Assembly: GCA_026545765.1 (NCBI GenBank)
Contig: JAIFAC010000131.1
Span: 1 to 64,000 of the forward strand
From: Plantago major
Taxonomy: Eukaryota; Streptophyta; Magnoliopsida; Lamiales; Plantaginaceae
DNA: 64,000 bases
Direction of reading: 5' to 3'
The translations under genes and the position numbers were made by a program. Below are positions 34,561 through 45,070 of the stretch, piece by piece. Each line of letters opens with the position of its first letter. Position 1 is the stretch's first letter. The notes beneath the pieces were generated by a model that saw nothing but the letters and a program-made list of their open reading frames with translations, ran no database searches and was not told where the DNA came from.

Positions 34561-34611
34561 GGTGGTTCTTCAAGCAACAACCCCAAAGAGAATTCAAGGA
34601 GAGAAGGAGCA

Positions 34612-35253
34612 GTGAGCAAAGACAAAGTCGACTTCCACTCGGCTAGAAGAAGCGAAATAGAGTATGTGAAGTATGTGATGATTCCTCATCTCTGGTGCAT
34701 CAATCGGAAAAATGGCTATTGGATTACGGAACTTAAGCATCTCTTTGGTAAATTCAAGATTTCGAACCAATCCATAAACAACTTATGGCATGAAAAAGAT
34801 AAGACAACCTTGATCAACACCAATCACATTAAAGCACGGTTGGATTTTGAAGTTGTCGAAGCTGAAGCCATGAGAAAGGACCTCTCTGATGAATGTCCAT
34901 ATGGAAAGACAGATGATGTGCACAGAATTCTGAATATCATAGGAACATGCACAAGAGCAAGACTCGCTGTAGAACCCTATGAATCGTTCTATCTAACTGA
35001 AGATCAATACAAGGGTGACATCAGATATCTGAGGATTATCTACGAATACTTCAAGCTTTCAGATATCAGAATAGAGCATGCCTGGAAGTGGGGAAAGTAC
35101 CTATGGGTCAAACATTTTGTCAAGAAAAATCCTACCAAAACCTATAAAGAGGTGCGTGGATTTGCGGAGACCTTTGAGATGCTCGTCAGAACACTTCTCT
35201 ATGATTATTCTGATGACATCAAAAGGTTTGGAGATAGGAAATTTGCAGACTGA
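34612..35253 (+). CDS. E2 ORF3 C-terminal domain, open 213 codons
   Basis: The longest clean frame in E2's 3' half. It starts MSKDKVDFHSARRSEIEYVK and ends DDIKRFGDRKFAD; more likely it is the last exon of ORF3 than a separate gene, since the upstream 34141-34560 frame is in line after a stop. Motifs kept in E3 (50128-50478, then frame-shifted) and, more divergently, in E5 (minus, about 58290-57700) include ARLAVEPYESFY, EDQYKGDIRYL and IIYEYFKLSDIRIEHAWKWG. Trp, Tyr and Phe are frequent, suggesting a folded globular domain. I do not recognise it. Confidence 0.55.
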   Translation: MSKDKVDFHSARRSEIEYVKYVMIPHLWCINRKNGYWITELKHLFGKFKISNQSINNLWHEKDKTTLINTNHIKARLDFEVVEAEAMRKDLSDECPYGKTDDVHRILNIIGTCTRARLAVEPYESFYLTEDQYKGDIRYLRIIYEYFKLSDIRIEHAWKWGKYLWVKHFVKKNPTKTYKEVRGFAETFEMLVRTLLYDYSDDIKRFGDRKFAD

Positions 35254-35627
35254 TCCATAGAAATACTGTTGAAGACTTGAAGAGATTGAAGACTTGAAGA
35301 TTAGTTTATTAGGATGTTTACTTGGAGCTTGGTTACTCCTGTTGTCCTAATTTACTATGTAGTTTTTGTATTTTTGCTGACTGAGACAAACTTGTTCTAT
35401 GTATTGAAGTTATCTGTAATCTCTATTTATAACTTATCTGAAGAACTTACTCTCAGATAGTATTCTATAAAAGATAACTTGTCAGCAAAAATCACACCTT
35501 GTGATTTGGTTGATGTTTACTTTCTGCACTTAATTAAATAAATTTGAAGATCTTAAGAAAAGATTAAGTGTTGGATTGTTCACTCATCTAGATTTGTAAT
35601 AGGTAAGATAGTCATCGTTGACTGATC

Positions 35628-35642
35628 AAAAAGGGGGAAATT
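35628..35642 (+). other. E2 polypurine tract
   Basis: 'aaaaagggggaaatt' directly before the TGTTGGG start of the 3' LTR. The equivalent site in E5 reads aaaaggggaaatt on the minus strand (57282-57269). Confidence 0.85.
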
Positions 35643-37331
35643 TGTTGGGAAATTTCTTGGGAAATTTGTTAGGAAATTTGTTAGATATTTTGTTAGAAAT
35701 ATCTGTTTAGATTTTGATCGACAACATGATGACTTATCTTAATCTCGAAAAGGTGATTAGTACTCTTGGTTCACTTGAACCTTTGTAAAGGAAACCCGCT
35801 AAGTATGATAGTCTAGCTAATCTTGTATAGGATGTTAGGTCTCAAAATGTAATTTTTATTTTATGAAGAAGACCGAGAAGAAGACATCCAAGCGAACAAG
35901 CTCAGCGACATTGAAGACTTGAAGAAAGCGCACAAGATTCTTGAAGCTGTTTTCGGATACCTTAGCGGATATCTTGAAGACATGAATAGTTTTAAACAAA
36001 GTGTCACAAGAGATATCCGAGAAATAAGAGCCTATCTGAAAACAAGGAAAGTGTCCATAGATATCTATTCTCGGATACCTTGAGCATTAACCACATTTAC
36101 GAAAAGAAATATATATATTGCAAACAAAGTTGTTTCAATAAAGTGGTATCTGAAGATTGAAGATAAGGGCGTGCAAAGAATCGAGATAACACTAGTCTAC
36201 GATAAAGCATAGTTCCGTTGGCACTCTGAGGACAAAAGTATAGTACAATGCAGACGAGATATGCGAATAAAAGCAACAGCGACTTCGAAAAGAAGACAAA
36301 ACACCTCTGATCTTATACACGGATATCAATAGTTCGAATTTGAGCTAACGGATACTATTCAAGCGGTACTCAAATTCATCTATAAATATCAACACTTAGG
36401 CGCTTGAAGAGACACACAATGGACCTTGAAGCGCATAAAAGCATTTGAACATCTTACTCTCTCAAAGCAACTTACTTATCCTCGAAGCTTTACATTGCGA
36501 CCAAAGCTTTTGATCTTGAGTAACCTTTGAAGTTCTAAGTGTCACGATCTAAACAAACGCCTGACTATACGTGAAAGAGTTGAAGCGAAAGATCAAGTAT
36601 AGATTCATTCTCTTGAACATTTATCTAAGACTTGGTCGATAAAAGAACAAGATACCATACATTGAAAAGTGTATTAAGTATACTTGATTCACAGCTATCT
36701 GAATAAGCTGAATAAGTTATTAAAGAAGCTCATCGACAACTCAAACCAAAAACCAACAAATGGCGGCGTGGATGCGGAAGTACTTAGTTTGAAAAATCAG
36801 GGAACAACTCCAAGGTTACCGGAGTATAGGAAATACTTGATTTGGGAAACTAGGGAATAACTCCAAGGTTATTGAGTATAGGAAATACTTAGCTCGGGAA
36901 GCTAGGGAATAACTCAAAGGTTTCTGATGCAGAAGTACTTGGTAATGGCGGGAACAACTCAGGGGGAACATTTGGTTGGGAACCATTTGTTTAAAGGAAT
37001 CTTAGAATAGGATTTTTGTAAGGAGAACTCAACTATCTATTCTAGTGAATTCTAGGTCTCTGGAAGACCGAAGTGGATTAGTTGGAGGATTACGCCACCT
37101 CCTGATACCACTATACTTGGTGTGTTATTTACCTTTCTGTATTTACATTTCAGCAACACACACACACATTAACTGTTTCTGCACTTATCTTTATTAATTC
37201 TTCCGCGCTCTGATTCTAAGTATCAGATATCTATTCAGATATCTGAGAAATAGTTTTTATCGACAAAAGTTTTAAAAGACTATTCACCCCCCCCCCCCTA
37301 GTCTTTTACTTTGCCGTTATCTGGACCAACA
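35643..37331 (+). repeat. E2 3' LTR
   Basis: 1,689 bp, TGTTGGGAAATTTC...TGGACCAACA, collinear with 21375-23075 but one 12-bp unit shorter at its start. Contains a C-run of about 12 at 37287-37298 where the 5' LTR has only a few C's, so this homopolymer is variable between the LTRs. Confidence 0.9.
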
Positions 37332-37336
37332 AGCTA
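37332..37336. other. Target-site duplication of E2, right copy (AGCTA)
   Basis: Repeats 21370-21374 exactly and is immediately followed by the remainder of the E6 LTR. Confidence 0.9.
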
Positions 37337-37605
37337 GCTCTTGACGAAACCACCATCCCATGACTCCTTCAATTGATAACAAACTCGTGTTTGCTGTTTA
37401 CCTAATTATGTGATTTGCGAAAGAAAAGAATTGGAAGTCGTATGACGCAATCATAGACAAACTAATTCTTTAAAATATCGACAAGCCTAGTTAAGTCCTT
37501 CGAGAATGACACTCGGGGCAACTTATCAACTCACTACGTGCTTCTTTTAGTGATCCTTGATATTTCTCTTGGCTATATAAATTAAGGACTTGATTTGACG
37601 CATCA
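37337..37605 (+). repeat. E6 5' LTR, second part
   Basis: Completes the LTR interrupted at 21374, giving about 1.39 kb in total. The block 'aagcctagttaagtccttcgag' matches, in reverse complement, 43721-43742 of the minus-strand LTR. It ends 'gacgcatca' (CA terminus). Confidence 0.75.
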
Positions 37606-37611
37606 AGTTTT

Positions 37612-37629
37612 TGGCGCCGCTGCCGGGGA
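37612..37629 (+). other. E6 primer-binding site (tRNA-Asp type)
   Basis: 'tggcgccgctgccgggga' starts six bases after the LTR end. This is the well-known Tat/Athila primer site complementary to a tRNA-Asp 3' end. Confidence 0.85.
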
Positions 37630-37772
37630 CTTAACTCCTTACTTTGTGTTTTAAAGATTAGTTTACTCAGTTATCTATGTGTGATCTGTTTGTGGAGAAT
37701 TTTGGTTTCATACACTAACAGGTGCTAATGGGTGGTGTAGTTCTATTGTTGTGATTGTTTTGCAGCACAACA

Positions 37773-38660
37773 ATGGGAGATACAAGAAATGTTGCTGGAG
37801 TTGGTCATTGTGTTCCAAGGATAACTATCCATGACATTTTTAGAGCTTGTGTTGGAGCACACCGGTCGTGTATTGTCCTTTCTGAGGTAGCACGAAAATA
37901 TGAACTGAATCCGTATATTCTTCATCATCTGCCCAAGTTCTATGGGGAAGAAGACGAGGACGTTATGGGGTTCTTGAAGGAACTGGAGATGTTCATAGCG
38001 GGTATACTGTCTGAGGTGGAGGATGATGACTTAAGAAAATGAAGGTATTCCCTATGTGCTTAGCGGACAGAGCTAAGGCATGACTGAATATGCTTCCCGA
38101 GGTCTCTTTGACTACTTGGGTTGAAATTTGTGAGGCTTTCACAGACATATACTACCCTCAGTCGAAGACCGCCGCCTTGAAAGCTCGAATCACGGGGTTC
38201 TATCAACTACATGATGAGACATTCTATGAGGCTTGGGAGAGGTTTAAGATGCTCCAAACCAGGTGTCCTCATCATCGCCTAAGCCTTGCGGATCTGACGC
38301 AATACTTTTATGATGGGTTGCATGAGAGTCAGCAATCATATATTAATGTTTCTAGTGGTGGGAGTATCATGGATCTTACACTAGAGGAGCTTAATAAATT
38401 GTTCATAAAGTGTGCAAAGAATTCGCAACATAAGAGTGTTCGGGGAAAGCGTAGAGGGCTTAGGAGTGAGGAGAATGCGGTATATTCTGATCCTAGAAGC
38501 TGCATTAATGAGCTAGAAAAGGAGTTGAAGAAGTTGAAGTTGCTTGCAGCAAGTGATTAGAATCCACAAGATCGGGAGAAGTGTGGGATTTGCAACAAGT
38601 ATGGACATGGAGCAAATTAATGTAGGGCCGACTTCTCGAGGGAGGAGGTGTACCTGGTGC
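37773..38660 (+). pseudogene. E6 gag pseudogene
   Basis: Starts at ATG 37773 (MGDTRNVAGVG). ILHHLPKFYGEEDEDVMGFL opens the retrotransposon gag domain. One frameshift lies near 38040-38090, after which a 156-codon frame (38090-38560) continues with WVEICEAFTDIYYPQSKTAA, ERFKMLQTRCPHHRLSLADL and TQYFYDGL, the hallmark order of Tat/Athila gag. A CCHC knuckle at 38583-38624 (CGICNKYGHGANxC) is interrupted by TAA in place of one residue. Otherwise this is the best-preserved gypsy gag in the window. Confidence 0.8.
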
Positions 38661-39690
38661 GGGAACAAAGTGGAGGAAATTCTTCTTCAGGGACATTAAA
38701 GAGGATAGAAGCCTTCATGGAGACGTTGCAGAAGTTCATCGACCAGGAAAAAATGCAGCAAGAGAAGATGGATAGCAGGTTGTCTGTATTGGAGAGAGAC
38801 AACAAGGACATCAAAAATCAAATTCAAGATTTGCTTGATAGAAGCCAAAACAGGGAGAGGGATAGGTTTCCCGGAGCAATCGAGAATGCCATGGCCATCA
38901 CGGTTATCACGAAGGTACCGGTTGAGATTACGGTATCGAATGGAGGAGCCCATGTTGAGGTCCCTAAATCCCATGTTGGGGAGTGTGGTAGATGTAATCG
39001 CCACAATTCCACACCAAACAAGGTTAATTTACGTCCATCTTTTGACACTTTAATTCCTTGCGATGTTGTTCCGGTGGAACCGATGAATAGGAATATTGTT
39101 GTTGACCCTATTGTTGATTGCTTAGTTGATGATGATGGGGATGTTGACGGTGAGGATGTTGAGACCCCTGTTGTGGTTGGTCACACTTTTGTGGAGGTGA
39201 ATAATGCACAATTTGGGGGGGGGGGGGGGGAGAAATCACCACCGGGGGAGGTGATTAAGAAGAAAGGCTCCAAAACAACCAATTCTGGTGGCTTTTATGT
39301 CAAGGTTGGTTTGGGGAGCTTGGAGGGAGTATCTGGGATGTTGGACACAAGGGTTGTGTCAATGTCATGCCGTACAAAATGTACGAGACAAGTAGAGTGA
39401 GGGGGCTTAAGGAGAAGAAGCTCATGGTGAGAATGGCGGATGACTCGTTATGGAGATCACTAGGGATAGTGGAAGATGAGGAAATTCGGTTGTGAAATGA
39501 TTCTGTGATAACCGACTTCTATGTGTTGGGGCTGGTTATGAAGGGGTTGAAAGTGGGAGATGGGATGGTGCTGTTGGGGAGACCGTTGATCGAGACGATT
39601 GATCTCACGATCAATATGTATCACCGTCGAGCCACTTACGAGGTAAAGGGGTGTGCAACGGGACTTGCATGCCTACACTCCACCTAACCA
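38661..39690 (+). pseudogene. E6 gag tail and protease pseudogene
   Basis: Open for 250 codons from 38648: a coiled-coil piece (LQKFIDQEKMQQEKMDSRLS), a valine/aspartate-rich linker, then protease. A run of 16 G at 39215-39230 lies in the linker. The protease core begins FYVKVGLGSLEGVSGMLDT, with a shifted frame reading VNVMPYKMYE-like residues, then VITDFYVLGLVMKG and VLLGRPLIETIDLTI at 39500-39620. Past 39690 there is no RT; about 180 bp of unassigned sequence precedes E7. Confidence 0.7.
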
Positions 39691-39870
39691 TCTTGTCCTT
39701 GTGAAAATCCTCTCGTAGGATTTGTAGGACCTGTTTATGTGTAATCTAGTGTGCAGGTACTAGGTACATGAAGGCATAAGAAGAAGAAGAAGCCCGGTAT
39801 AAAAACCCGAGGGACATGAACTTCGTGAAGAGTCAAGCTATTGACTATAAGGGCTATCCTGTAGGCAACC

Positions 39871-40000
39871 TGTAATACTCGAGATTTTCAGTATATTTAT
39901 TTTAATATTTATTCTTCTCCGTTCTTTGCTTCTTCCTATCCGTTTCGCAGCTTTCTCTTCTTGAGGTTATAATCGCATTCTTAATCTTTGATTTTATTTC

Positions 40001-40047
<47 letters not shown>

Positions 40048-40959
40048 GATCATCATTATTATTATTTTTGGAGTAAGTCACCTAGTTAACCTATTCATCT
40101 TCCAAGGAAAGCACACGTAACCTATTAAAATTCCAAGTCTATCTGATACTCACTTTTCACTCATATCAATCTACCCCAATCTCTAATCTTAAGTTGTACA
40201 CCATCACCGATCAATCGTCACCATTCACCATTAGCATCTTGGCCTTCATATTCCTAAGCCCGATCCGCACTCTAACTATATCGACTCTCGAACAAATCTA
40301 ACTTCGATTAATCCTACGCAGATCCTTGAGAGGTGCAGATCACCATAGTCACAGCCATACTTCGTAAACCAGTTCGGTTTTCTTCCTCCATCGCGTAATT
40401 CATTGAGTGCCTTGGTCTATTCCCCTTGACGCGAGGCAGAAGTTGTCGAGGTCTTGTAGGGTCGTAGGATTTCACCCTTGAACGTATGCAGGGTATTGTT
40501 TGTTCAGAGTCGCTCTCTAAAAGTCATGAGGCAATTGGGAGGAATAAGGAGCGGCAGGAAATTTGTTTGTTCTGATTCATTTTCTTGATTGTACTTGATA
40601 TTGATATGTTCGTGGTTTGATTGTTTTTCTCTATACGCTATTTTGTTACTCACTGACACTTGCATGAACCTCACTGAGTTTTATCTCACCACTCTTTCTA
40701 TCTTCCCTTCCTTGTAGGTGGTCCTTTGTTTGGTGCTTTCTAGTTGTAGAAGTTCAGCAATCTCAGAGAGTAGGGGAAAATTTATTGGGGTTTTCTTGTT
40801 TCTTAGCATGTAAACTTTTGGTCCTTGAAAATTGTACACTTGTTTACATTGTTTAATTACAATTTTAAAATAGTAGATCGTTTGGAGCATTTGTAATTCC
40901 CGTTTCACCGTAATCAAAGGAATTATTTAAAAAAAAATGGTCAATTTCGTACTGTTACA
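39871..40959 (+). repeat. E7 LTR1
   Basis: 1,089 bp, TGTAATACTCGAG...TACTGTTACA. Contains an (ATT)n microsatellite of about 47 bp at 40001-40047, which in LTR2 (about 41830-41870) is short and interrupted, so it expanded after insertion or was shortened in LTR2. Confidence 0.8.
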
Positions 40960-40960
40960 G

Positions 40961-40979
40961 TTGGTATCAGAGCTTGGAC
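40961..40979 (+). other. E7 primer-binding site (tRNA-iMet type)
   Basis: 'ttggtatcagagcttgga' lies one base after the LTR1 terminal CA and matches the initiator-Met primer site perfectly over TGGTATCAGAGC. Confidence 0.85.
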
Positions 40980-41699
40980 TTTCATGCCTAGGCTGTGGCA
41001 GGATAGGATTTTCAGACTTGGGGGTTTGAGTGAGTGAGAATTGCTGAACATAGGTTTGTGTTTTTGGTATTGTATGTTTACGTTTGTTACCTTTGTGTCA
41101 ACTCTGGTAGGAGTGAAAGTGTATGTACGTGTTTTATTTGGTTGATGTCCTTTTCTACTTGGTTTTGTCAATTAGAGACATTTCTTTGACCAAAAGGTCA
41201 GCATAAATGACTATCAGGCGGCCGACTGATATGTTATTCGGGCTAACCAAGGTGAAATGACTTGTTGGTATGTTAGAAAATGCTTTAAAAACTTTCTCTT
41301 TTCCATTTAAAAATTAATGAGTTATTTAAGAGCATTTTAACTTCCTTCGCGTGAAACTTGATGTGCTTTAGTATAACCTATCAATAGGTTTAAGTATGTA
41401 ATACAAGTGCGAGTAAGGTTGTTTCTTCTAGTGATTATTATTTGATACTTTACAAGTATGTTGTTACGCATTTTGGCATATGAATTCTTTCATGCTCAAT
41501 AATCTACGCCTCTCTCATTGTCCTGCTTGCCGTATTTGCTGGGTTAGTTAATTCGAGGATTAGTTATTTGCTGGTATTGATTGAAAGTTAAATATAGGTT
41601 TGTAGTATAAGGTTTTCAACGTAGAGAGCTTGTGTTGATCCTTCGTTAGATATAATTTGTATGCCTACGGATAATAAGTTTCGAGTACGAAACTTCTTT

Positions 41700-41713
41700 T
41701 AAAGAGGGTGGAG
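41700..41713 (+). other. E7 polypurine tract
   Basis: 'aaagagggtggag' directly precedes the TGTAATACTCGAG start of LTR2. Confidence 0.8.
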
Positions 41714-42204
41714 TGTAATACTCGAGATTTTCAGTATATTTATGGTAATATTTATTCTTCTCCGTTCTTTGCTTCTTCCTATCCGTTTCGGAGCTAACCT
41801 CAAATCGCATTCTTAATCTTTGATTTTATTTCTATTGTTATTATTATTATATTATCATTATTATTATTTTTGGTGTAAGTCACTTAGTTAACCTATTCAT
41901 CTTCCAAGGAAAGCACACGTAACATATTAAAATTCCAAGTCTATCTGATACTCACTTTTCACTCATATCAATCTACCCCAATCTCTAATCTTCACTTGAC
42001 ACCATCATCGATCAATCGTCACCATTCACCATTAGCATCTTGGCCTTCATATTCCTAAGCCCAATCAAGCACTCTAACTATGTCAAATCTCGAACAAATC
42101 TAACTCAGTTAATCCTACTCAGATGCTTGAGAGGTGCAGATCACCATAGTCACAGCCTTACTTCGTAAACCCGTTTAGTTTTCTTCCTCCGTCGCGTAAT
42201 TCAT
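41714..42204 (+). repeat. E7 LTR2, part homologous to LTR1
   Basis: Matches 39871-40405 up to 'tcgcgtaattcat', with few differences apart from the ATT run and short indels. Beyond 42204 the sequence differs completely from LTR1, so either LTR2 carries an inserted or rearranged second half, or LTR1 does. Confidence 0.75.
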
Positions 42205-42364
42205 CCATTTGCCCAAAACTACAACTTGTCTAGTTCGGTTTCGATGCTTCAATGGAACTGCACCAAATCTTACAGGGTTTTATCTATCTGGATCGTTCCC
42301 TGATGAGGATCTCGCTGACCCAGCTCTATTTCTTGTCAGCGTACAACCGGAAAACTCAGATTCG

Positions 42365-42990
42365 ACTAAGTAAGTTTATCCATCATATTTCCTTCGTTAT
42401 CCACCAAATTTTCTTGTATACTATATCCCTGCGTTCCCTTTTTTGTGTAGATGATCCTAGGCTATTTAATTTCTACAATCAGTCGAGTTTTGATACCTGA
42501 ATTCGATCTCGAACAAAGGCTGTGCGAGCAGAAATCTGTGCGGCATAGGTAGGTTCATTGCGTTGTATCTCCTTCGTTACTTGCTGGAATTTCTTGTATT
42601 TCATATTGACACGATCGGCGTTTTTATGTAGTTGATTTTAGGCTGTTGAACTTCTTAAATCCTCGAGTATCGATACCCAAAATTCAACCGGAACAGTGAC
42701 TGTTCGAACAGAAAAATCTGCACGCACGCGTAAGTTCGTTCAATCATATCTCCTTTGTTATTCGTTGGAAATTCTTGTATTTTATATCAACGCGTTCGTC
42801 TTTCTGTGTAGAACAGTTTCGTTCATTGAAATGTCGAATTCCAGTATATCTTGGCCCCTGAATATCACCATCAACAGATGCTGGTCATTCCAGAAACTGT
42901 ACACATGGGGTGAGTTCGTGTCCTTGTATCTCTTTCGTTATTCGTCCATTTTAGTTGCAGTTATACCTTTGTGTTCCCCTTTCTGAGTAC
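42365..42990 (+). repeat. Tandem subrepeat, about 180 bp, four units
   Basis: The block 'gtaagtt.at..atatctcctt.gttatt' starts at 42368, 42547, 42727 and 42909 (spacings 179, 180, 182). Each unit continues with 'attcttgtat.t.atatc....cgttc..tttttgtgtag'. Each therefore begins like a splice donor and has a 'tgtag' acceptor-like end about 80 bp later. Short frames here are by-products. Confidence 0.75.
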
Positions 42991-43000
42991 TTGAATTTTG

Positions 43001-43618
43001 ATTTTTATTTCACTTGATTCAGATACCTATTGAACCTTTTTTCATGCCCCGAAGTTTGCAGCGCTATCCCCAATTTTCTTACCTCTTGGTTAATAATAAA
43101 TTTGTGTAAATTGCCACTTGTTCCCTTGTCCATACCCTAGTGTTGACTTGAACTTTGTATTTTGGTTTCTTTCAATTCAGCCCAAAAAGATTTACAAATT
43201 ATATCTTAACCTTGGTTATTCAAATTTTGCATCTTAACCCTTGATCTCATGATAAGCCTTCACTTCAGTCCTCTTTAACCTTAAGCCTTATATTCACGTT
43301 AGTCCCACTTCCTTTCCGCGAGTCTCGATTATCTTTCTAACGTTAGGAAGACAATAGTGTGATTGTAACTCAAGTATAAGTAGAACTAATTAGTATTTTA
43401 TCGACAGGGTTGTGATCATTAGCTAGTCAAGTTTATCGAGTCCTTGCTTATGATTGAAGAACTCTAAGGTGAGAGTTCTTTAAAATCCCTCTTCGAAAAC
43501 CTAGAAGGTTTAATTGATTTCGTATGCTTTGTTATTGTATATAAGTATCAAAAAGCTTGTGAAAACCATCATCTCAAATTGCATAAACTACGTTTGTCAT
43601 GCTTCCGCTATGTATGTC
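43001..43618. other. Spacer without recognisable gene
   Basis: No coding signal. T-rich plus strand with 'tggtttctttcaattcag'-like pyrimidine tracts; may be the rest of the E7 LTR2 region. Confidence 0.3.
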
Positions 43619-45070
43619 TGATGTGTCAAAATCAAAGTTTTAAATTTGTTTACTTAGCCAAGAGTTAATTCTCAACACTACAAAAACTTGTAGTGCAGTG
43701 AAGATTAACCAGAGTGCATCTCGAAGGACTTAACTAGACTGAGTTTGAGTTTACGAATACTAGACACAATATGGAAAGCAGTAAATGTTTATTTGCTTCG
43801 GCGGCGAGATGATTAACTAGTGTATGAGTAAACAACTACAACTAAGCAGACAAAACTAGAGACAGATTGTCACTTAACGAGATTGATATATGAATGAGGA
43901 GAATTAGACAAGCTAACTAGCAGGAAATATGCGATCGATAGGAAAATAATTACTCTCAAGTTGTCACTACTTGGTTTGAAAAGCGAATAGCATTAGTGAA
44001 GTCGATTTCACTAAGCTCTGATCGATTAAGCGATCCTCTACTATTACTGTTTGCAACTAACTGTTAGATTGAAGCAAGACGAAAAACGTTTTGCTTTCTA
44101 AAGATCAAATGCTTAATCTAATAGTGATATTGACGGATTGCACATCAAACGTAATAGCAGAATACGCAATTAATCTAAAAACGTAGAATTGAACGATTGA
44201 TACAATTTAACCTTCGTTGTCACAAACCCTAGGTAGAATTGAAGAACCTGAATCAAGTCGATGCAAAGAGTATGTAGATTATGCTCCCAATCAATGATTA
44301 TCGTCGGATTACAAGCTGAAAATCGGTTCAATTACCTTAAAATGGGTAATTGCCTTGGAAACTAGGTCTAGCTTGAGAGCAAAGTTCAATACTTGACAAT
44401 AGAATGAATTATGAAAAATAATAATGATGTTTCTAACTAATAGAAAGAAAGAAAAACTAAGTCTGAACGAATTAGGAAAGAATCGGGCAGAATTCGCGCA
44501 GAAACAGTAGAAATTGGCATCCGCCAACTTTCTAAATGGCGTCCGCCATGGAAGAAAGTTGGCGGACGCCAACTCTATGGGCCTTGACCCAATCTTCAAT
44601 GGCGTTCGGTGGCCATTTTGGTCCTCTAAACGTCGGAATATTGAGATGGTTTCTTCTTCAAAGTTGTATATCTTGGTCTTATCTACGCGTCGACACTAAG
44701 ATCAGGTCAATCGGAGTTCATATGCAAAAGTTATGGCCAAAATGCCAAAGCTGCTCCATTGTAGTTCGAATTTCGCGTGCTTTCACTTAAACGGCTCTAA
44801 AATCTTCGTCCGAACTCCGAATCCACTTCCGTTTCGACCGATCAACTCCATTTTCAACTACCTTCCAGGTCTTGTAACTCCCATGTTTACATTAATGCAT
44901 TAATATGCACTGTTGTAGCCTTGTTTCAATGCGTTTTCACCGAACACCTACAAAACACACAAAACACAAAAACGTAACAAAACACTAATAAAATAAACTA
45001 TGACTACACTTCAGAACTACAACAAGATGGTAAAAAATACTAAATGAGACGATGTAAAACCGACTCATCG
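43619..45070 (-). repeat. LTR of second Tat/Athila-type remnant
   Basis: Ends 'gacacatca' on the minus strand. The 5' terminus has ATGAGTCG/CGTCTCAT hairpin arms at 45068-45061 and 45051-45044 with one mismatch. A 'gtccgccaact..' inverted block ('gttggcggacgcc') is found at 44510-44575. Confidence 0.7.

Larger units (their letters stand above)
21375..37331 (+). mobile_element. E2: complete Sirevirus-type Ty1/copia element, 15,957 bp
   Basis: Full-length element bounded by AGCTA duplications: 5' LTR 21375-23075, PBS, gag with CCHC knuckle, coiled-coil spacer, protease, integrase, reverse transcriptase, RNase H (to 28975), a long ORF3 region (29759-35253), polypurine tract and 3' LTR 35643-37331. 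Integrase before RT defines Ty1/copia; the long LTRs, extra coding region after pol and the AAGGGGGAAATT tract point to the Sirevirus branch. It is longer than Sirevirus elements usually are because of ORF3. gag-pol is broken by many shifts and stops; ORF3 keeps longer open stretches. Confidence 0.88.
20252..39870 (+). mobile_element. E6: Tat/Athila-type gypsy element, split by E2
   Basis: The 5' LTR runs 20252-21374 and resumes at 37337-37605 after the E2 insertion. It is followed by a tRNA-Asp-type PBS, gag and a protease region, then truncated at about 39870 by the LTR of E7. RT, RNase H, integrase and a 3' LTR are not seen. The gag pattern and the 'TGGCGCCGxTGCCGGGGA' PBS are characteristic of the Tat/Athila group of Ty3/gypsy. 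Total E6 sequence present is about 3.6 kb without E2. Confidence 0.8.
39871..43000 (+). mobile_element. E7: LARD-like non-autonomous LTR element
   Basis: LTR1 39871-40959, PBS, a non-coding internal region of only about 750 bp (40960-41713), polypurine tract, and LTR2 starting 41714. LTR2 follows LTR1 to about 42204 and then diverges into a 180 bp subrepeat region. LTR start 'TGTAATACTCGAGATTTTC' with the preceding GGGTGGAG tract resembles gypsy Tekay/Del-type LTRs (recalled). No protein-coding capacity was found. It cuts off E6 at 39870. Confidence 0.7.

Noticed and set aside
42252-42500. 82-codon plus frame with hydrophobic stretches
   Set aside because: It spans the 180 bp subrepeat and stops within it; other units are not open in the equivalent frame.
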